From: Streptomyces griseicoloratus
GTDB lineage: Bacteria; Actinomycetota; Actinomycetes; Streptomycetales; Streptomycetaceae
Assembly (NCBI RefSeq): GCF_014534645.1
Contig: NZ_JACVQF010000231.1
Location: 1 to 64,000 of the forward strand
Direction: 5' to 3'
DNA length: 64,000 bases
Shown in pieces: positions 18,826-28,781 of the stretch (the first letter of the stretch is position 1; each line of letters opens with the position of its first letter). The translations under genes were made by a program, and so were the position numbers. The notes under the pieces are model-generated. The model was given only the letters and a program-made list of their open reading frames with translations. It was not told the DNA's origin and did not search any database.

Positions 18826-20511
18826 TCAGCTCGCCGCGGAGCCGTTCTCGTCGAGCAGCTTCTTGTACCAGTCGCGCAGCTTGTCGCCGCCCTTGCTCCG
18901 CCAGTCGGAGACGGCCTGCTGCATGTCGCCGATCTTCTTGCGGCCGCGGACGATGTCGTCCTCCAGCTGTTCGAAGTCGTTGGAGAGGTTGGTGTAGCGG
19001 GCGGGTTCGGTGATCTGCATGCCGTAGAACGCCGACTTCTTCGTGAAGGCGCCCATCCGCTGCTGCCACTCGACCTGGCCCCGGGCGACCTCGGGGTAGT
19101 CGGGGTGGGCGATGGTCGCGGCGGGGCTCGCGATCATCACGTAGGCGTTCATCACGTCGATGTTGCCCTGGTCGGTCTTGGTGGGGACCCCGTCCTTGAC
19201 GGTGTAGTGGGTGCCCTCGACGCCGTAGTTGGTGGCCATGTACTCCTTGGTGCCGTACGGCGCGGCGGTGACGTTGGCGACGGCCAGCACGTCGCGGATC
19301 ACGGACTCGGAGGCCTTCTTGTTGACGAAGGCGAAGATGCCCGCCGGGTTCTGCGCCCACAGCGTGGGGTCGCCGCCGTCGTGGCCGAAGATGTCCATTC
19401 CCCAGATCTTGAACCCGGGGTTCTGGGTGGCCTGTTCCGCGGTGCGGCTCCACCACTGCGACATGTCCTGGTTGTAGATGAGGAACTCACCGGCGGCGAA
19501 CTTGGGCCCGGGGTCGGTGGCGTTGCTCTTGCCCAGGTTGGCGTCGGGGTGCACGACACCGGCGGCGAACAGTTTGCGCGTCCACTCCAGGGCCTCGAGG
19601 TACTCCTCGGTCTCGATGCGGCAGACCAGCTTGCCGTCGACCTGATTCCAGCCCAGCGACTTCTCGTTGCCGGAGAGCACGCCGAAGGCGTTGAACGCGG
19701 TCCACTTCATGTCCAGGCAGGCCCAGCGCTTGGCCTTGGCGTTGGTGGCCTCCTTGGCCAGCGCCATGAACTCGTCGCAGGACCGGGGGACTTCGTAGCC
19801 CTCCTTCTCGAAGACGTCCTGGCGGTAGAGGGGCACGATGCCGGTCACGTACGAGGACGGCATCGGCAGGCCGCGCAGTTTGCCGCCGAAGATGGAGCGC
19901 TGCCAGGCGTCGGTGGGGATCGCCGCGAGGTTGGGGTACTCCTTGACGGCGTCACCGGAGAGGTACGGGCCGAGGTCGGCGAACTTGCCGATGATGGCGC
20001 TGGGGATCTTGCCGGTCATGTTCCAGCCGGGGACGACCACGACGTCGGGCACCTCGCTGGAGGCGAGGACCGCGCCGAGCTTCTGGTCGTAGGTGTTGCC
20101 GTCCTGGTTCTGCCAGACCACGTCGACGCCGATGAGGTCGTTCATCGCCTTGTAGTAGGCGTTGTCCGCCTTCGGCGGGGAGCCCCAGAACGGCGACATG
20201 ACGGTGACCCTGCCGCCCTTGCCGAGCTTCTCGGGCACCGAGGTCTTCAGCCCGGCGAGGTCCAGCTTGCCGGTGAAGCCGACCGCGGAGCCGTTCTTGC
20301 TGGGGATGTCGGGCGTGACGACGTTGCTGGCCACGTACGCCGGCAGCAGCTTCTTGGCGTCCTTGCCGGACGTGGTGCCGTCCCGCGAGCCCCCGTCGGA
20401 TCCGCCGCAGGCGGTGAGCAGCGGCATCCCTCCCGCCACCGCTGCGGCGGCGACCGCCGAGGAGGCGAGGAAGTTTCTCCGGCTGGGACCGGAGGCGGCG
20501 TTCGGCGTCAT
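18826..20511 (-). CDS. ABC sugar-binding lipoprotein, LplA-like
   Basis: Extracellular binding protein of 561 residues. The N-terminus has a twin-arginine motif (SRRNFLASS) followed by a lipobox ending at C35 (LLTAC), so it is probably Tat-exported and lipid-anchored. The large size fits binders of long oligosaccharides. The ATG at 20511 is preceded by AAGGG. A palindromic operator lies 128 bp upstream. No ATPase gene follows its two permeases; in Streptomyces such importers are commonly powered by the shared MsiK ATPase encoded elsewhere. Confidence 0.93.
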   Translation of the reverse strand: MTPNAASGPSRRNFLASSAVAAAAVAGGMPLLTACGGSDGGSRDGTTSGKDAKKLLPAYVASNVVTPDIPSKNGSAVGFTGKLDLAGLKTSVPEKLGKGGRVTVMSPFWGSPPKADNAYYKAMNDLIGVDVVWQNQDGNTYDQKLGAVLASSEVPDVVVVPGWNMTGKIPSAIIGKFADLGPYLSGDAVKEYPNLAAIPTDAWQRSIFGGKLRGLPMPSSYVTGIVPLYRQDVFEKEGYEVPRSCDEFMALAKEATNAKAKRWACLDMKWTAFNAFGVLSGNEKSLGWNQVDGKLVCRIETEEYLEALEWTRKLFAAGVVHPDANLGKSNATDPGPKFAAGEFLIYNQDMSQWWSRTAEQATQNPGFKIWGMDIFGHDGGDPTLWAQNPAGIFAFVNKKASESVIRDVLAVANVTAAPYGTKEYMATNYGVEGTHYTVKDGVPTKTDQGNIDVMNAYVMIASPAATIAHPDYPEVARGQVEWQQRMGAFTKKSAFYGMQITEPARYTNLSNDFEQLEDDIVRGRKKIGDMQQAVSDWRSKGGDKLRDWYKKLLDENGSAAS

Positions 20512-20638
20512 TGCGTCAACCCTTCATGGCGCACCGGGACACCCGGCGGTGGCCGTCGGCTGCGGTGTCTTCAGTGGAACTGGCTGAGCTGAAGCGGTCG
20601 TCGGAGGAATGCGTGACTCCGGTTGGCAGTCCCCATAG

Positions 20639-20652
20639 TCGAAGCGCTTCGA
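20639..20652. promoter_or_regulatory. LacI-type operator, site 3
   Basis: TCGAAGCGCTTCGA, identical to the core of the site upstream of the LacI-family gene, placed 128 bp before the lipoprotein start codon on the minus strand. Confidence 0.85.
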
Positions 20653-20828
20653 TGTTGCTGCGAGGTTAAGTGAACACCTGAAGGCGCACAAGACTCGCCT
20701 CCAGATTCCTCGGAGGTATTTCGGGCACCGCAGCCGCTTGATCGGCTCATGTGAGGCTTGGGATTTGCTGAGAGACCGAATGTGGGCCAGGGAAGCGTCT
20801 TGACACCCACCCCGAGGCGCACTGAGCA

Positions 20829-20842
20829 TCGAAGCGCTTCGA
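20829..20842. promoter_or_regulatory. LacI-type operator, site 4
   Basis: Second exact TCGAAGCGCTTCGA in the same intergenic region, ending 34 bp before the GTG start of the GH3 gene, where bound repressor would block transcription. Confidence 0.85.
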
Positions 20843-20876
20843 AAGAGCCTGCCGCTCCATCGCAAAGGGACCCCAC

Positions 20877-23726
20877 GTGACCGCACCCACGCCGCCGCCC
20901 ACGCCGCCTTTCCGCGATCCGCATCTGCCGTTCGCGAAGCGCATCGACGATCTGATGTCGCGGCTCACGCTCGACGAGAAGACCGGCTTCCTGCACCAGT
21001 TCACGCCCGCCGTCGAACGACTCGGCATCGCCGCCTTCCGCACCGGTCAGGAGGCGCTGCACGGGGTGGCCTGGATGGGCCCGGCGACGGTGTTCCCGCA
21101 GGCCGTCGGCCTCGGTGCCACCTGGAACGACGACCTCGTGCGCCGGATCGGCGAGGCGGTGTCCAAGGAGGCCCGCGCGATGCGCGCCCGCGACGACCGC
21201 GTCGGCCTCAACGTCTGGTCCCCGACCGTGAACCTGCTGCGCCACCCGCTGTGGGGCCGCAACGAGGAGGGCTACTCCGAGGACCCGAGGCTCACCTCGG
21301 CCATCGCCACCGCCTACACCCGCGGCCTGCGCGGCGACCACCCGACGTACTGGCGCACCGCTCCGGTCCTCAAGCACTGGCTCGCCCACAACAACGAGAC
21401 CGACCGGGACACCACCTCGTCGTCCGTGCGCCCGCGCGTCCTCAACGAGTACGACCTGCGCGCCTTCCGCGCGACGGTCGAGGCGGGCGCGGTGGCCGGG
21501 GTGATGCCGGCCTACAACCTCGTCAACGGCCGCCCCAACCACGTCTCCCCCTATCTCCGGGAGCACCTGCGCACCTGGACGGACGAGGACCTGCTGGTCT
21601 GCTCGGACGCCGGAGCGCCCTCCAACCTGGTCGACTCCGAGCACTACTTCGACACCCACGAGGAGGCGACCGCGGCGGCACTGCGGGCCGGCGTGGACAG
21701 CTTCACCGACCACGGCACCGACTCCTCGAAGATCACCGCACGCGTGCGCGGCGCCCTCGACCGGGGCCTGCTGACCGAGGCCGACCTCGACGCGGCGGTA
21801 CGCCGGCAGCTCTCCGTCCGCTTCCGCCTCGGCGAGTTCGACCCGGAGCACGATCCGTACGCGGACACCGCCGACTTCGACACGCCGGAGCACCGCGCGC
21901 TGGCGCGGGAGGCGGCCGAGCAGGCGGTCGTCCTGCTCAGGAACGACGGCGTGCTGCCGCTGGCCCCCGGCGCCCGGGTCGCCGTCGTCGGCCTGCTCGC
22001 CGACGAGTGCAAGCTCGACTGGTACAGCGGCACGCTCATCCACCGCTCCACCCCGCTGGAGGGCCTGTACGAGCGGTTCGGCGCCGAGCAGGTGCGGTTC
22101 GCGGAGGGCGTGGACCGGGTCCTGCTGAAGACCGGCACCGGGACGTTTCTGCACGTGCCGCCGGCCGACGACGACGCCCCCGGCGAGGCACGCGGCGCCG
22201 AAGGCGCCCTCGACCCCGCCCTGCTCGCCGGCCGTACCGATCTCCCCCCGCTCACCACCGACACCGCCGGCACCGAACTCGCCCTCGTCGACTGGGGCGA
22301 GGACGTCCTCACCCTGCGCGCCCCCGACGGGCGCTACCTCTCGGTCGCGGAGGACGGCTACGTCCGCGCCTCGGCCGACCAGCCCGGAGGCTGGGTGGTG
22401 CAGGAGACGTTCCGCCTGGAACCCCACGGAAACGGTCACCTCCTCCGGCACCTGGGGACGGGTCGTCCCGTCCGTGTCGCCGCCGACGGCGTGAAGGTTG
22501 CCGCCTCGGACGACGAGGACCCGGAGGTCTTCGAACTGGTCGTCACCGAGCGCGGCGAGGACGCGGTGACGCGGGCCGCGGCCGGCGCCGACGTGGTCGT
22601 GGTGGTGGCGGGCAACGACCCGCACATCAACGGCCGGGAGACGCAGGACCGTACGACGCTGCGGCTGCCCGACCACCAGGGGCGGCTGCTGCGCGCCGCC
22701 CGCGCCGCCAACCCGCACACGGTGCTGGCGCTGGTCTCCGCGTATCCGTACGCGGTGGACACGGAAACGCTCCCGGCGGTGCTGTGGACCGCGCACGGCG
22801 GCCAGGCGGCCGGCACCGCGCTGGCCCGGGTCCTCGCCGGTGACGTCTCGCCCGCCGGGCGGCTGCCGCAGACCTGGTACGCCTCCGACGCCGACCTGCC
22901 CGGCCTGCTCGACTACGACGTGATCGGCGGCCGTCAGACCTATCTGTACTTCGAGGGCACGCCGCTGTTCCCGTTCGGGCACGGCCTGTCGTACGCGTCC
23001 TTCGCGTACGCGGACCTCGCCGCCCGGGTCGGGCAGGAGGCGGTGCGCGTCTCGTTCACCGTCACCAACACCGGCGATGTCACCGCCGACGAGGTCGCGC
23101 AGCTCTACGCCCGCGCCGAGGACCCGTCCGTGCCGCGCCCGCGCCGCGAACTGCTGGCACACCGCCGGCTGACCCTCGCGCCGGGCGAGAGGGCGGAGGT
23201 CGACTTCGAACTCCCCCTGTCCGACTTCGCGTTCTGGGACGTGGCGCACGGCCGGTGGCGGCTGGAGCCGGGACCGTACGCGCTGCTGGCCGGGGCGTCC
23301 AGCGAGGACGTCCGGCTGAGCACGACGATCACGCTCGACGGGGAGCCGGCCGCCCCGCGCCCGGTGGGCGAACACGGCCTGGACGCGGCCGCCTTCGACG
23401 AGCAGAGCGGCACCGAGATCGTCGACCGCGCGAAGACCGCGGGCGACGCGGTGACGCCGGCGGCGGGCCGGACCGGCGAACTGCTCTACCGCGGCTGCGA
23501 CTTCGGCCCCGGCGTCACCTGGGTGAGCGTGGAGGTGGCGGGCGAGGGCACCGTGGAGGTCTCCGTCGACGGCGGTGCGACGGCGGTGCTGTCGACGCGG
23601 ACGCCCACCCCGGGACCGTACGCCTACACGACCCTGACCGCCGGCTTCACCGCCGAGGGGGTGCGGGACGTCCGGGTGAGGCTGCGCGGAGCCCTGCGGC
23701 TCGCGCACATCGGCTTCTCCGGCTGA
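20877..23726 (+). CDS. GH3 beta-glycosidase with an inserted beta domain
   Basis: Retaining exo-beta-glucosidase or xylosidase of 949 residues, without a signal peptide. The first GH3 domain (about 20-330) carries the nucleophile D244 in LLVCSDAGAPSN and KHWLAHNNE; the second domain is split by an insertion at about residues 410-560 containing GRYLSVAEDG and RPVRVAADG repeats, which look like a beta-trefoil/fascin-type fold. A fibronectin-III-like domain follows (about 680-800), then an extra ~130-residue beta module to the C-terminus. GTG at 20877 follows AAAGGGA. In the locus it would release glucose from the de-xylosylated backbone. Confidence 0.92.
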   Translation: MTAPTPPPTPPFRDPHLPFAKRIDDLMSRLTLDEKTGFLHQFTPAVERLGIAAFRTGQEALHGVAWMGPATVFPQAVGLGATWNDDLVRRIGEAVSKEARAMRARDDRVGLNVWSPTVNLLRHPLWGRNEEGYSEDPRLTSAIATAYTRGLRGDHPTYWRTAPVLKHWLAHNNETDRDTTSSSVRPRVLNEYDLRAFRATVEAGAVAGVMPAYNLVNGRPNHVSPYLREHLRTWTDEDLLVCSDAGAPSNLVDSEHYFDTHEEATAAALRAGVDSFTDHGTDSSKITARVRGALDRGLLTEADLDAAVRRQLSVRFRLGEFDPEHDPYADTADFDTPEHRALAREAAEQAVVLLRNDGVLPLAPGARVAVVGLLADECKLDWYSGTLIHRSTPLEGLYERFGAEQVRFAEGVDRVLLKTGTGTFLHVPPADDDAPGEARGAEGALDPALLAGRTDLPPLTTDTAGTELALVDWGEDVLTLRAPDGRYLSVAEDGYVRASADQPGGWVVQETFRLEPHGNGHLLRHLGTGRPVRVAADGVKVAASDDEDPEVFELVVTERGEDAVTRAAAGADVVVVVAGNDPHINGRETQDRTTLRLPDHQGRLLRAARAANPHTVLALVSAYPYAVDTETLPAVLWTAHGGQAAGTALARVLAGDVSPAGRLPQTWYASDADLPGLLDYDVIGGRQTYLYFEGTPLFPFGHGLSYASFAYADLAARVGQEAVRVSFTVTNTGDVTADEVAQLYARAEDPSVPRPRRELLAHRRLTLAPGERAEVDFELPLSDFAFWDVAHGRWRLEPGPYALLAGASSEDVRLSTTITLDGEPAAPRPVGEHGLDAAAFDEQSGTEIVDRAKTAGDAVTPAAGRTGELLYRGCDFGPGVTWVSVEVAGEGTVEVSVDGGATAVLSTRTPTPGPYAYTTLTAGFTAEGVRDVRVRLRGALRLAHIGFSG

Positions 23727-23731
23727 CGATC

Positions 23732-23788
23732 CGCACGGCGGCCTGCTCCTGGGCGGCGGCCCGCTCCTAGGCGGCGGGCCGCCGTGCG
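23732..23788. terminator. hairpin between GH3 and ridA-like genes
   Basis: CGCACGGCGGCC (23732-23743) pairs with GGCCGCCGTGCG (23777-23788); the inner part has related GC repeats. It overlaps the 3' end of the convergent RidA gene and can serve both transcripts. Confidence 0.6.
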
Positions 23789-24156
23789 TACGCCTCGATC
23801 TCGATCTTCATGCGGGGGTCGGCCAGGCCGCACACGAGCATCGTGGCGGCCGGCCGGACCTCGCCGAAGGCGCGGCGCAGGACCGGCCAGCACGGCTCGA
23901 AGTCGGCCCGGTCGGGCAGCAGGTAGCGCACCCGGACCACATCGGCGAAGGTGCAGTCCGCCTCGGCCAGCGCGGCCCCGATGTTGCGCAGGCACTGCTC
24001 GGCCTGCTCCACGACGTCGTCGGAGATGGTCATGGTGGCGTAGTCGAATCCGGTCGTCCCGGAGACGTGCACCCAGTCGCCGTCGATCACGGCGCGGGCG
24101 TAGCCGATCTGTTCCTCGAACGTGGAACCGCTGAGGACCGGGCGTCGCTCTGTCAT
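23767..24156 (-). CDS. RidA/YjgF family protein
   Basis: A 129-residue RidA-fold protein; family members hydrolyse reactive enamine/imine intermediates. The conserved C-terminal segment RMKIEIEAYA contains the Arg and Glu used by active RidA proteins, and GDWVHVSGTTGFDY is near the N-terminus. ATG at 24156. It is transcribed divergently from a LysR-type regulator, 73 bp apart, the classic arrangement for a regulator and its target. Which imine it handles is unknown. Confidence 0.88.
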   Translation of the reverse strand: MTERRPVLSGSTFEEQIGYARAVIDGDWVHVSGTTGFDYATMTISDDVVEQAEQCLRNIGAALAEADCTFADVVRVRYLLPDRADFEPCWPVLRRAFGEVRPAATMLVCGLADPRMKIEIEAYARRPAA

Positions 24157-24182
24157 GCGCCGAACGCTAAGCGACCGGGCGT

Positions 24183-24224
24183 TGATACGTCTAATACTGC
24201 TTAGGGCATGGGGTGATACCTCTA
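24183..24224. promoter_or_regulatory. direct repeats in the ridA/lysR intergenic region
   Basis: TGATACGTCTA (24183-24193) and TGATACCTCTA (24214-24224) are near-identical direct repeats spaced 31 bp, about three helical turns, within the 73-bp divergent gap. They could be the LysR-type binding half-sites; the second is directly before the lysR start codon. Confidence 0.5.
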
Positions 24225-24229
24225 GGCGT

Positions 24230-25141
24230 ATGGACCGCCCCGAACTTCCCCTTCCGCAGCTGCACGCCTTCGTCGTGCTCGCCGAGGAGCTGCACTTCGG
24301 CCGCGCCGCCACCCGTCTGGGCATCGCCCAGCCGCCACTGAGCCAGCAGATCCGCCGCCTGGAGGACAAGGTCGGCCACGCGCTGTTCAGCCGGGAACCA
24401 GGACGCGTCGCCCTCACACCCGCCGGACGGGAACTGCTCCCCGCGGCCCGGCACGCCCTGGCCGGCCTCGCGGAGGGCCTGGCCGCGGCCCGGGAGGCCG
24501 GCAGCGGCAGGACCGGCCGCCTGCGGATCGGCTTCGCCGCCTCCCTCGCCCTGACCGTCCTGCCCGGCCTGCTGCGGACCTTCCGGGAGCACCATCCGGC
24601 CGTTCGGCTGGACATCCGCGAGATGACCACCACACCGCAGCTGGCCGCCCTGCACGACAGGACCATCGACATCGGCCTGCTGCGCGAGCCGCCCGCCACC
24701 GAGACGGAACTCGGCTTCGAGACGGTCCTGTCCGAGCCCTTCGTGGCCGTCCTGCCGTCCGCGCACCCCCTCGCCGCACAACGGACCGTCCGCGTCGAGC
24801 AGTTGGCGGACTCCCCCTTCGTGCTCCTCCCCCGGGCCGTCGGCCCGGGACTGCACGACCGGATCACCGGCCTGTGCACCGCGGCGGGCTTCACGCCGCA
24901 GGTGGTCCAGCACGCCGTGGAATGGCAGACCGTCTGCGCCCTCGTGGAGACCGGACTGGGCGTGTCACTGGCCCCGGAGAGCACCCGCCGCATCCGGCTC
25001 GAAGGCGTCGCCTTCCGCGGGATCGAGCCCGGCACCGCGCGCACCCGGGTCGCCGTCGCCTGGCGCAAGAAGGACCCGAACCCCCTGGTCGCACGGCTCC
25101 TGTCGGCTCTCGGCCAGGATCCGCCGGACAGGCCCCGGTGA
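24230..25141 (+). CDS. LysR-family transcriptional regulator
   Basis: DNA-binding regulator of 303 residues. The winged helix-turn-helix is at the N-terminus (LHFGRAATRLGIAQPPLSQQ), followed by the effector-binding domain from about residue 90 (GRLRIGFAASLALTVLPGLL). The ATG at 24230 is the sensible start; further upstream in-frame codons would run through the divergent promoter. No good ribosome binding site is seen, so a very short leader is possible. Likely controls the adjacent RidA gene. Confidence 0.93.
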   Translation: MDRPELPLPQLHAFVVLAEELHFGRAATRLGIAQPPLSQQIRRLEDKVGHALFSREPGRVALTPAGRELLPAARHALAGLAEGLAAAREAGSGRTGRLRIGFAASLALTVLPGLLRTFREHHPAVRLDIREMTTTPQLAALHDRTIDIGLLREPPATETELGFETVLSEPFVAVLPSAHPLAAQRTVRVEQLADSPFVLLPRAVGPGLHDRITGLCTAAGFTPQVVQHAVEWQTVCALVETGLGVSLAPESTRRIRLEGVAFRGIEPGTARTRVAVAWRKKDPNPLVARLLSALGQDPPDRPR

Positions 25142-25166
25142 CCTCGGACGCCGGAGCGCGTACACG

Positions 25167-25211
25167 GGCCGGCGGCCCGAACCCCCGCACAGTGGGTTCG
25201 GGCCGCCGGCC
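25167..25211. terminator. 18-bp perfect bidirectional terminator
   Basis: GGCCGGCGGCCCGAACCC (25167-25184) pairs with GGGTTCGGGCCGCCGGCC (25194-25211) over a nine-base loop, followed by GTTTC on the plus strand. It separates the convergent lysR and aldehyde dehydrogenase genes. Confidence 0.9.
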
Positions 25212-25225
25212 GTTTCGGGGGTGGG

Positions 25226-26671
<1,446 letters not shown>

Positions 26672-26862
26672 AGTCGAGTCCCGGCCCTTCCGCGTTGGGG
26701 GTGTGTACGTGGGTTGCGCTGTCCACGGTAGGGCGGGTGCGGGCGGGTGGCGTTTGTCCGGGGCGTAGTGGTGTGGGTCGGGGGTTCGACGGAATGGCGG
26801 GGTGCCGGCGGTATCGGGTGCGAGGGGTGGCCGCCCCCGCGAGCGCCGGACAGGCCGGCCGG

Positions 26863-28530
26863 CTACTCCGGAGACGTCGCCTTCAGAGCCAGCCACAGCT
26901 CCATCCGGACGTCCGGGTCGTCCAGGGAGCGGCCGAGGATCTCCTCCACCCGGCGCATCCGGTACCGCAGGGTGTGCCGGTGCACTCCGAGGTCGGCCGC
27001 CGCCGCGTCCCACTGGCCGTGCCGGGACAGCCAGGCGCGCAGGGAGGCCACCAGGTCGCCCCGCCCGGTCGCGTCGTGCTCGCGCAGCGCCCGCAGCAGC
27101 CCGTCGGCGAAGGCACGCACCGCGTCGTCGGCGAGCAGCGGCAGCATCGACCCGGCGGCCAGCTGCTCGTGCTCCACGCAGACGCGTCCGCGCCGCCGCG
27201 CCACCGACAGCGCCTGTTCGGCCTGCTTGTAGGCGGCCGACGCGGCTATCGGCCCGGACGGCGCCGACAGCCCGACGACCAGCCCGTCCTCGTCACCGCC
27301 CGGCACGGGCTCCGGTACGGCCGCGGGACGTGCCGTCTCCAGCGCCGTCGCGTACTCGGTGCACGCGGCGACGGCCGCGCCCCCGTCCGCGGCGAGCACG
27401 ACCAGCCGCTCCCCCTCGGGCACGACCAGCACCGCCTCGCCCGCGCGGGCGGCCGCCGACTCCACGACCTCGGCGAGCGCCCCCAGCGGGTCGCCGCCCG
27501 CCTCGGCGGCGGCCAGCGCGGCGGCCGACGGCTTGACGGCGGGCGGGCGCGGCGGCTGCCCGGCGTGCACGCGCGCGGCGGACGCGGACGCCGACTCGGC
27601 GACGATCATCCGGAAGGGCGCGTCCAGCAGGTCGCCGTACAGGTCCCCGGCGACCGCGCGCGCGTGGTCCGGCTCCCCGGCCAGCAGCATGCGCAGCACG
27701 GCCGCGCCGAGGCGCTGCTCGGCCTCGTGCAGGGACCGGGAGCGTTCGGTGGTGAGGGTCAGCAGGGCGATGGCCGAGTGCACCGCGTACCGTTCGGCGG
27801 TGCCCAGTGCCGCCGCCGTGCCGACGGCGAGCGCCGAGCGGGCCCTGCGGGACGTGCCGAGGGAGTGCAGCTCCACCCGGTCCTCGTAGTCCGGGCCGCC
27901 CACCACCGAGGAGGCCGGCGCGGGCCGCTCGCGCAGCCGCTGCACATCGGCCGTGAGCCGGGCGGCCCTGCGGCCCGCCCACTCCGGAGCCGTGGCGACG
28001 ACGGCGCCGGAGGCGTCGTAGAGCGCCGCCCATCCGTCGACCTGGGAGGCCAGCGCGGCCAGCAGCCCCTCCGGTCCGTGTGCCAGCGCCTGCCGGGTCA
28101 GTTCCCGCTGGGCCGCGAACCCGGCGGTGACCGCCCGGTACTGGTCGGCGGCGATCGCGGCGGAGACGGCCTTGCTGATGGCGAGGAAGGGCGTGCGGCG
28201 CGGCACCTCAAGCAGCGGCAGGCCCTCCTTGCGGGCGGCGTCGACGAGCGCCTCGGGGATGTCCTCGTAGTTGACGCCGACGGCGAACCCGAGCCCGACC
28301 ACCCCGGCGTCGACCAGCCGCTTCACGTACCGGCGCATCGCCTCGGGGTCCTCCGCGTCCAGCTTGAGCGCGGTGATCAGGAGCAGTTCCCCGCCCTCCA
28401 TGTACGGGACGGGGTCGGCGAGCTCGCTGACGTGCGCCCAGCGGACGGGCACGTCGAGGTGGTCCTCGCCCGCGCGCACGGTCAGTTTGAGCGCGGAGTG
28501 GTGGACGAGCGAGGCGAGCGTGGGGGGCAT
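26863..28530 (-). CDS. PucR-family transcriptional regulator
   Basis: A 555-residue regulator. The N-terminal PucR ligand domain (about 1-125; WAHVSELADPVPYMEGGELLLITAL) is followed by a long, Ala-rich middle region related to the GGDEF-like domain and a C-terminal helix-turn-helix (WDAAAADLGVHRHTLRYRMRRVEEILGR). ATG 28530 with GAAGG five bases upstream. Neighbours are a semialdehyde dehydrogenase downstream and gabT nearby, which suggests control of GABA or polyamine-derived amine catabolism. Effector unknown. Confidence 0.92.
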   Translation of the reverse strand: MPPTLASLVHHSALKLTVRAGEDHLDVPVRWAHVSELADPVPYMEGGELLLITALKLDAEDPEAMRRYVKRLVDAGVVGLGFAVGVNYEDIPEALVDAARKEGLPLLEVPRRTPFLAISKAVSAAIAADQYRAVTAGFAAQRELTRQALAHGPEGLLAALASQVDGWAALYDASGAVVATAPEWAGRRAARLTADVQRLRERPAPASSVVGGPDYEDRVELHSLGTSRRARSALAVGTAAALGTAERYAVHSAIALLTLTTERSRSLHEAEQRLGAAVLRMLLAGEPDHARAVAGDLYGDLLDAPFRMIVAESASASAARVHAGQPPRPPAVKPSAAALAAAEAGGDPLGALAEVVESAAARAGEAVLVVPEGERLVVLAADGGAAVAACTEYATALETARPAAVPEPVPGGDEDGLVVGLSAPSGPIAASAAYKQAEQALSVARRRGRVCVEHEQLAAGSMLPLLADDAVRAFADGLLRALREHDATGRGDLVASLRAWLSRHGQWDAAAADLGVHRHTLRYRMRRVEEILGRSLDDPDVRMELWLALKATSPE

Positions 28531-28732
28531 GGGGCCTTCAGGTCTGCGTCAGGAGGCGAGCGGAACAACGAGTCGGGCGGGGTCGGTGTGATCTCTGTGA
28601 ACCTCTGGCGATCATTCGACGATCCTTTGGCCGCCGCGTATGAACGACCTGTGTCGATTCTGCCTCACCGTATGGTCGTCCGGCGCCCGTATCCCGTGCT
28701 CGGCGACTGATCGATCCCGCGGAACACCGGCA

Positions 28733-28781
28733 GCGGCGGCTCATCCCCGCGGACACGCCCGCGGCGGCGGCTCATCCCCGC
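28733..28781. repeat. 18-bp direct repeat at the 3' end of the VirD4-like gene
   Basis: GCGGCGGCTCATCCCCGC occurs at 28733-28750 and 28764-28781, 31 bp apart. The second copy contains the stop codon of the VirD4-like gene, so the gene end has been partly duplicated downstream. Confidence 0.7.

Larger units (their letters stand above)
20512..20876. other. 365-bp divergent intergenic region of the glycan locus
   Basis: Lies between the leftward importer operon and the rightward GH3 gene and holds two identical 14-bp operators 176 bp apart. The distance would allow a looped repressor complex. The middle (20660-20820) is less GC-rich than coding DNA nearby and probably contains both promoters, but I could not fix -35/-10 boxes. 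No open reading frame here looks real. Confidence 0.65.
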
